Below, one piece after another: positions 4,233 to 6,074 of a stretch of DNA of 6,074 nt. Under the pieces are notes generated by a model, which did not search any database, had not been told where the DNA came from, and saw only the letters and a program-made list of their open reading frames with translations. Position numbers and translations under genes: made by a program. The stretch is taken from positions 1 to 6,074 of the forward strand of contig JAZOLP010000170.1 in the NCBI GenBank assembly GCA_045653225.1, written 5' to 3'. Position 1 is the stretch's first letter. Every line of letters begins with the position of its first letter. This DNA is from UBA1737 sp045653225 (GTDB lineage: Bacteria > Bacillota_I > Bacilli_A > ML615J-28 > CAG-313).

Positions 4233-6074
4233 ATGGCTCGTGAAGTTTCGCTTATAAATACAAGAAATATCGGTATCATGGCTCACATCGATGCTGGTAA
4301 AACAACATTCTCAGAAAGAATTTTATTCCATGCAGGAAAAATCCACAAGATTGGTGAAACACATGATGGTGCTGCACAAATGGACTGGATGGCTCAAGAA
4401 CAAGAAAGAGGTATTACAATTACTTCTGCTGCAACTACAGTTTACTGGCAAAGTTTAAATAATGTTAGACATCGTATTAACGTTATTGACACTCCAGGGC
4501 ACGTAGACTTTACAGTTGAAGTATCTCGTTCACTTCGTGTTCTAGGTGCTGCTATTACAGTATTAGATGCTCAAGCTGGTGTTGAACCACAAACTGAAAC
4601 AGTATGGCGTCAAGCTACTGAATATTTAGTACCTCGTTTAGTATTCGTTAACAAAATGGATAAAACTGGTGCTGATTTCAAATTCTCTGTTGAATCTCTA
4701 CACAACAGATTAGGTGCTAACGCTCATCCTATTCAATGGCCTATTGGTGCTGAAGATCAATTCAAAGGTATTATTGACCTTGTTACAATGACAGCATTTG
4801 AATATGAACCAAACCACCAAGATGAAGCTGGTCATGAAATTCCAATCCCTGCAGATTTAGTTGCTACAGCTGAAAAATATCATACTGAATTAATTGAAGC
4901 TGTTGCTGAATTTGATGAAGATTTAATGATGGCTTACTTAGAAGGTGAAGAAATTCCTGTTGATCAATTAAAAGCTGCTATTCGTAAAGCAACTTTATCA
5001 GTTCAATTCTTCCCAGTTCTATGTGGTACAGCATTTAAAAACAAAGGTGTTAGAAAAGCATTACATGCAGTAGTTGATTACTTACCTTCTCCAGTAGAAG
5101 TAGCTCAAATTAAAGGTACTGATGAAGATGGTAATGAAGTAGTTGTTGATTCAGCTGATGATCAACCATTTGCAGCTCTTGCATTCAAAGTTATGACTGA
5201 CCCATATGTTGGTAAACTTACATTCTTTAGAGTTTATCGTGGTCATATGGAATCTGGTTCTTATATCTTAAATGCTACTAAGAACTATAAAGAACGTATT
5301 GGTCGTATTCTATTAATGCATGCTAACAACCGTTCAGAAATTAAAGAAGTTTACAGTGGTGATATCGCTGCTGCTGTTGGTTTAAAGAATACTACTACAG
5401 GTGACACATTATGTGATCCAAGTGCAATTGTTAACCTAGAATCAATGGTATTCCCTGAACCAGTTATTCAAGTTGCTATTGAACCTAAAACTAAGAATGA
5501 CCAAGATAAGATGGGTGTTGCTCTTCAAAAATTAGCTGAAGAAGACCCAACATTCAAAACTTATACAGATGAAGAATCAGGTCAAACAATTATCGCTGGT
5601 ATGGGTGAATTACACCTTGATATCATCGTTGACCGTATGAGAAGAGAATTCAATGTTGAATGTAACGTTGGTCGTCCTCAAGTTGCTTACCGTGAAACAA
5701 TCAAGACTCCTGCTAAAGTACAAGGTAAATTTGTTCGTCAATCAGGTGGTCATGGTCAATATGGTGATGCAGTTGTTATTTTCGAACCTAACCCAGGTAA
5801 AGGTTACGAATTCGTTGATGAAATTGTTGGTGGTGTAGTTCCTCGTGAATTCATCCCATCAGTTAATAAAGGTATTGAAAATGCCTTAGACAATGGTAAT
5901 TTAGCAGGTTACCCAACTATCGATATCAAAGCTAGACTAGTATTTGGTTCATACCATGATGTTGACTCATCTAGTACAGCATTTGAAATCGCAGGTAGTT
6001 TAGCATTCAAAGAAACTGCTAAGGTTTGTAATCCAGTATTACTAGAACCAATCATGCTTGTTGAAGTAGTTACA
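4233..6074 (+). CDS. fusA: Translation elongation factor G (partial, 3' end outside window)
   Basis: EF-G is the GTPase that drives tRNA-mRNA translocation and, with RRF, ribosome recycling. The frame is open from ATG 4233 (AGGAG at 4222-4226, 6 nt upstream) to the window edge: 614 codons of about 690, so most of domain V is missing. GTPase motifs are G1 AHIDAGKT (17-24), the switch region RGITIT (59-64), G3 DTPGH (86-90) and G4 NKMD (140-143). Domain II begins near FAALAFKV (313), domain III near VFPEPV (406), and domain IV near VGRPQVAYRE (479). Domain IV contains GGHGQYGD (505-512) and the tip loop GSYHDVDSS with H575, equivalent to E. coli H583, needed for fast translocation. Domain V starts at LLEPIM (603). 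Position after rpsL-rpsG marks it as the canonical EF-G, not a paralogue such as the tetracycline-protection proteins. No frameshift is present. Confidence 0.98.
   Translation, partial: MAREVSLINTRNIGIMAHIDAGKTTFSERILFHAGKIHKIGETHDGAAQMDWMAQEQERGITITSAATTVYWQSLNNVRHRINVIDTPGHVDFTVEVSRSLRVLGAAITVLDAQAGVEPQTETVWRQATEYLVPRLVFVNKMDKTGADFKFSVESLHNRLGANAHPIQWPIGAEDQFKGIIDLVTMTAFEYEPNHQDEAGHEIPIPADLVATAEKYHTELIEAVAEFDEDLMMAYLEGEEIPVDQLKAAIRKATLSVQFFPVLCGTAFKNKGVRKALHAVVDYLPSPVEVAQIKGTDEDGNEVVVDSADDQPFAALAFKVMTDPYVGKLTFFRVYRGHMESGSYILNATKNYKERIGRILLMHANNRSEIKEVYSGDIAAAVGLKNTTTGDTLCDPSAIVNLESMVFPEPVIQVAIEPKTKNDQDKMGVALQKLAEEDPTFKTYTDEESGQTIIAGMGELHLDIIVDRMRREFNVECNVGRPQVAYRETIKTPAKVQGKFVRQSGGHGQYGDAVVIFEPNPGKGYEFVDEIVGGVVPREFIPSVNKGIENALDNGNLAGYPTIDIKARLVFGSYHDVDSSSTAFEIAGSLAFKETAKVCNPVLLEPIMLVEVVT

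Noticed and set aside
5653..5838. A 61-codon plus-strand open frame with hydrophobic leucine- and valine-rich composition.
   Set aside because: It lies wholly inside fusA in a shifted frame, has no ribosome binding site, and its composition follows from the codon pattern of the EF-G gene. It is a shadow frame.
1..6074. Mycoplasma-type genetic code (TGA read as tryptophan), suggested by the AT-rich composition.
   Set aside because: Tryptophans in Gmk-neighbour, S7 and EF-G proteins are encoded by TGG and no in-frame TGA occurs, so the standard code fits.
1..6074. Mobile element, CRISPR array, tRNA, defence system or other novel multi-gene system.
   Set aside because: All substantial frames are recognised housekeeping genes. 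I saw no terminal inverted repeats, regularly spaced repeats, tRNA-like cloverleaf or unexplained gene-sized gap.

Overview
The window is AT-rich chromosomal DNA from a low-GC Gram-positive bacterium (Bacillota). The best guess is an Erysipelotrichia-like or Mollicutes-related lineage that uses the standard genetic code. Evidence for this: tryptophan is written TGG in every gene, no reading frame uses an internal TGA, stops are TAA or TAG, Shine-Dalgarno sites are strong (AAGGAG/GGAGG), and S12 carries the roughly 13-residue insertion seen in Bacillus-type proteins. The genus cannot be fixed from the sequence alone.

Layout. Positions 1-476 (minus strand) hold the 5' part of rqcH, the NFACT-family ribosome quality-control factor; its C-terminal two thirds lie outside the window. 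A divergent intergenic region (477-637) carries one sigma-A-type promoter for each direction. Positions 638-3016 (plus strand) form a tightly packed three-gene operon: gmk (guanylate kinase), rpoZ (RNA polymerase omega) and an M32-family metallocarboxypeptidase. The junctions are an 8-nt overlap and a 1-nt TAATG overlap. The operon ends at a clear hairpin terminator near 3015-3047. A strong extended -10 promoter near 3088-3116 then starts the str operon. A leader of about 110 nt with two predicted hairpins precedes rpsL (S12), followed by rpsG (S7) and fusA (EF-G), which runs off the right edge after 614 codons.

How the genes fit together. Almost everything serves gene expression: nucleotide supply (Gmk), transcription (omega), translation (S12, S7, EF-G) and rescue of stalled 50S subunits (RqcH). 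The peptidase is the one metabolic outlier; peptide turnover is its family role, and its place in this operon is unusual.

Novelty. I found no mobile element, CRISPR, toxin-antitoxin, defence locus or other candidate new system; this is core housekeeping sequence. The points most worth a second look are the structured rpsL leader with a possible 22-codon upstream ORF, the competing hairpins in the rpsL-rpsG spacer, the N-terminal extension of omega, and the unusual joining of an M32 peptidase to gmk-rpoZ directly before the str operon.
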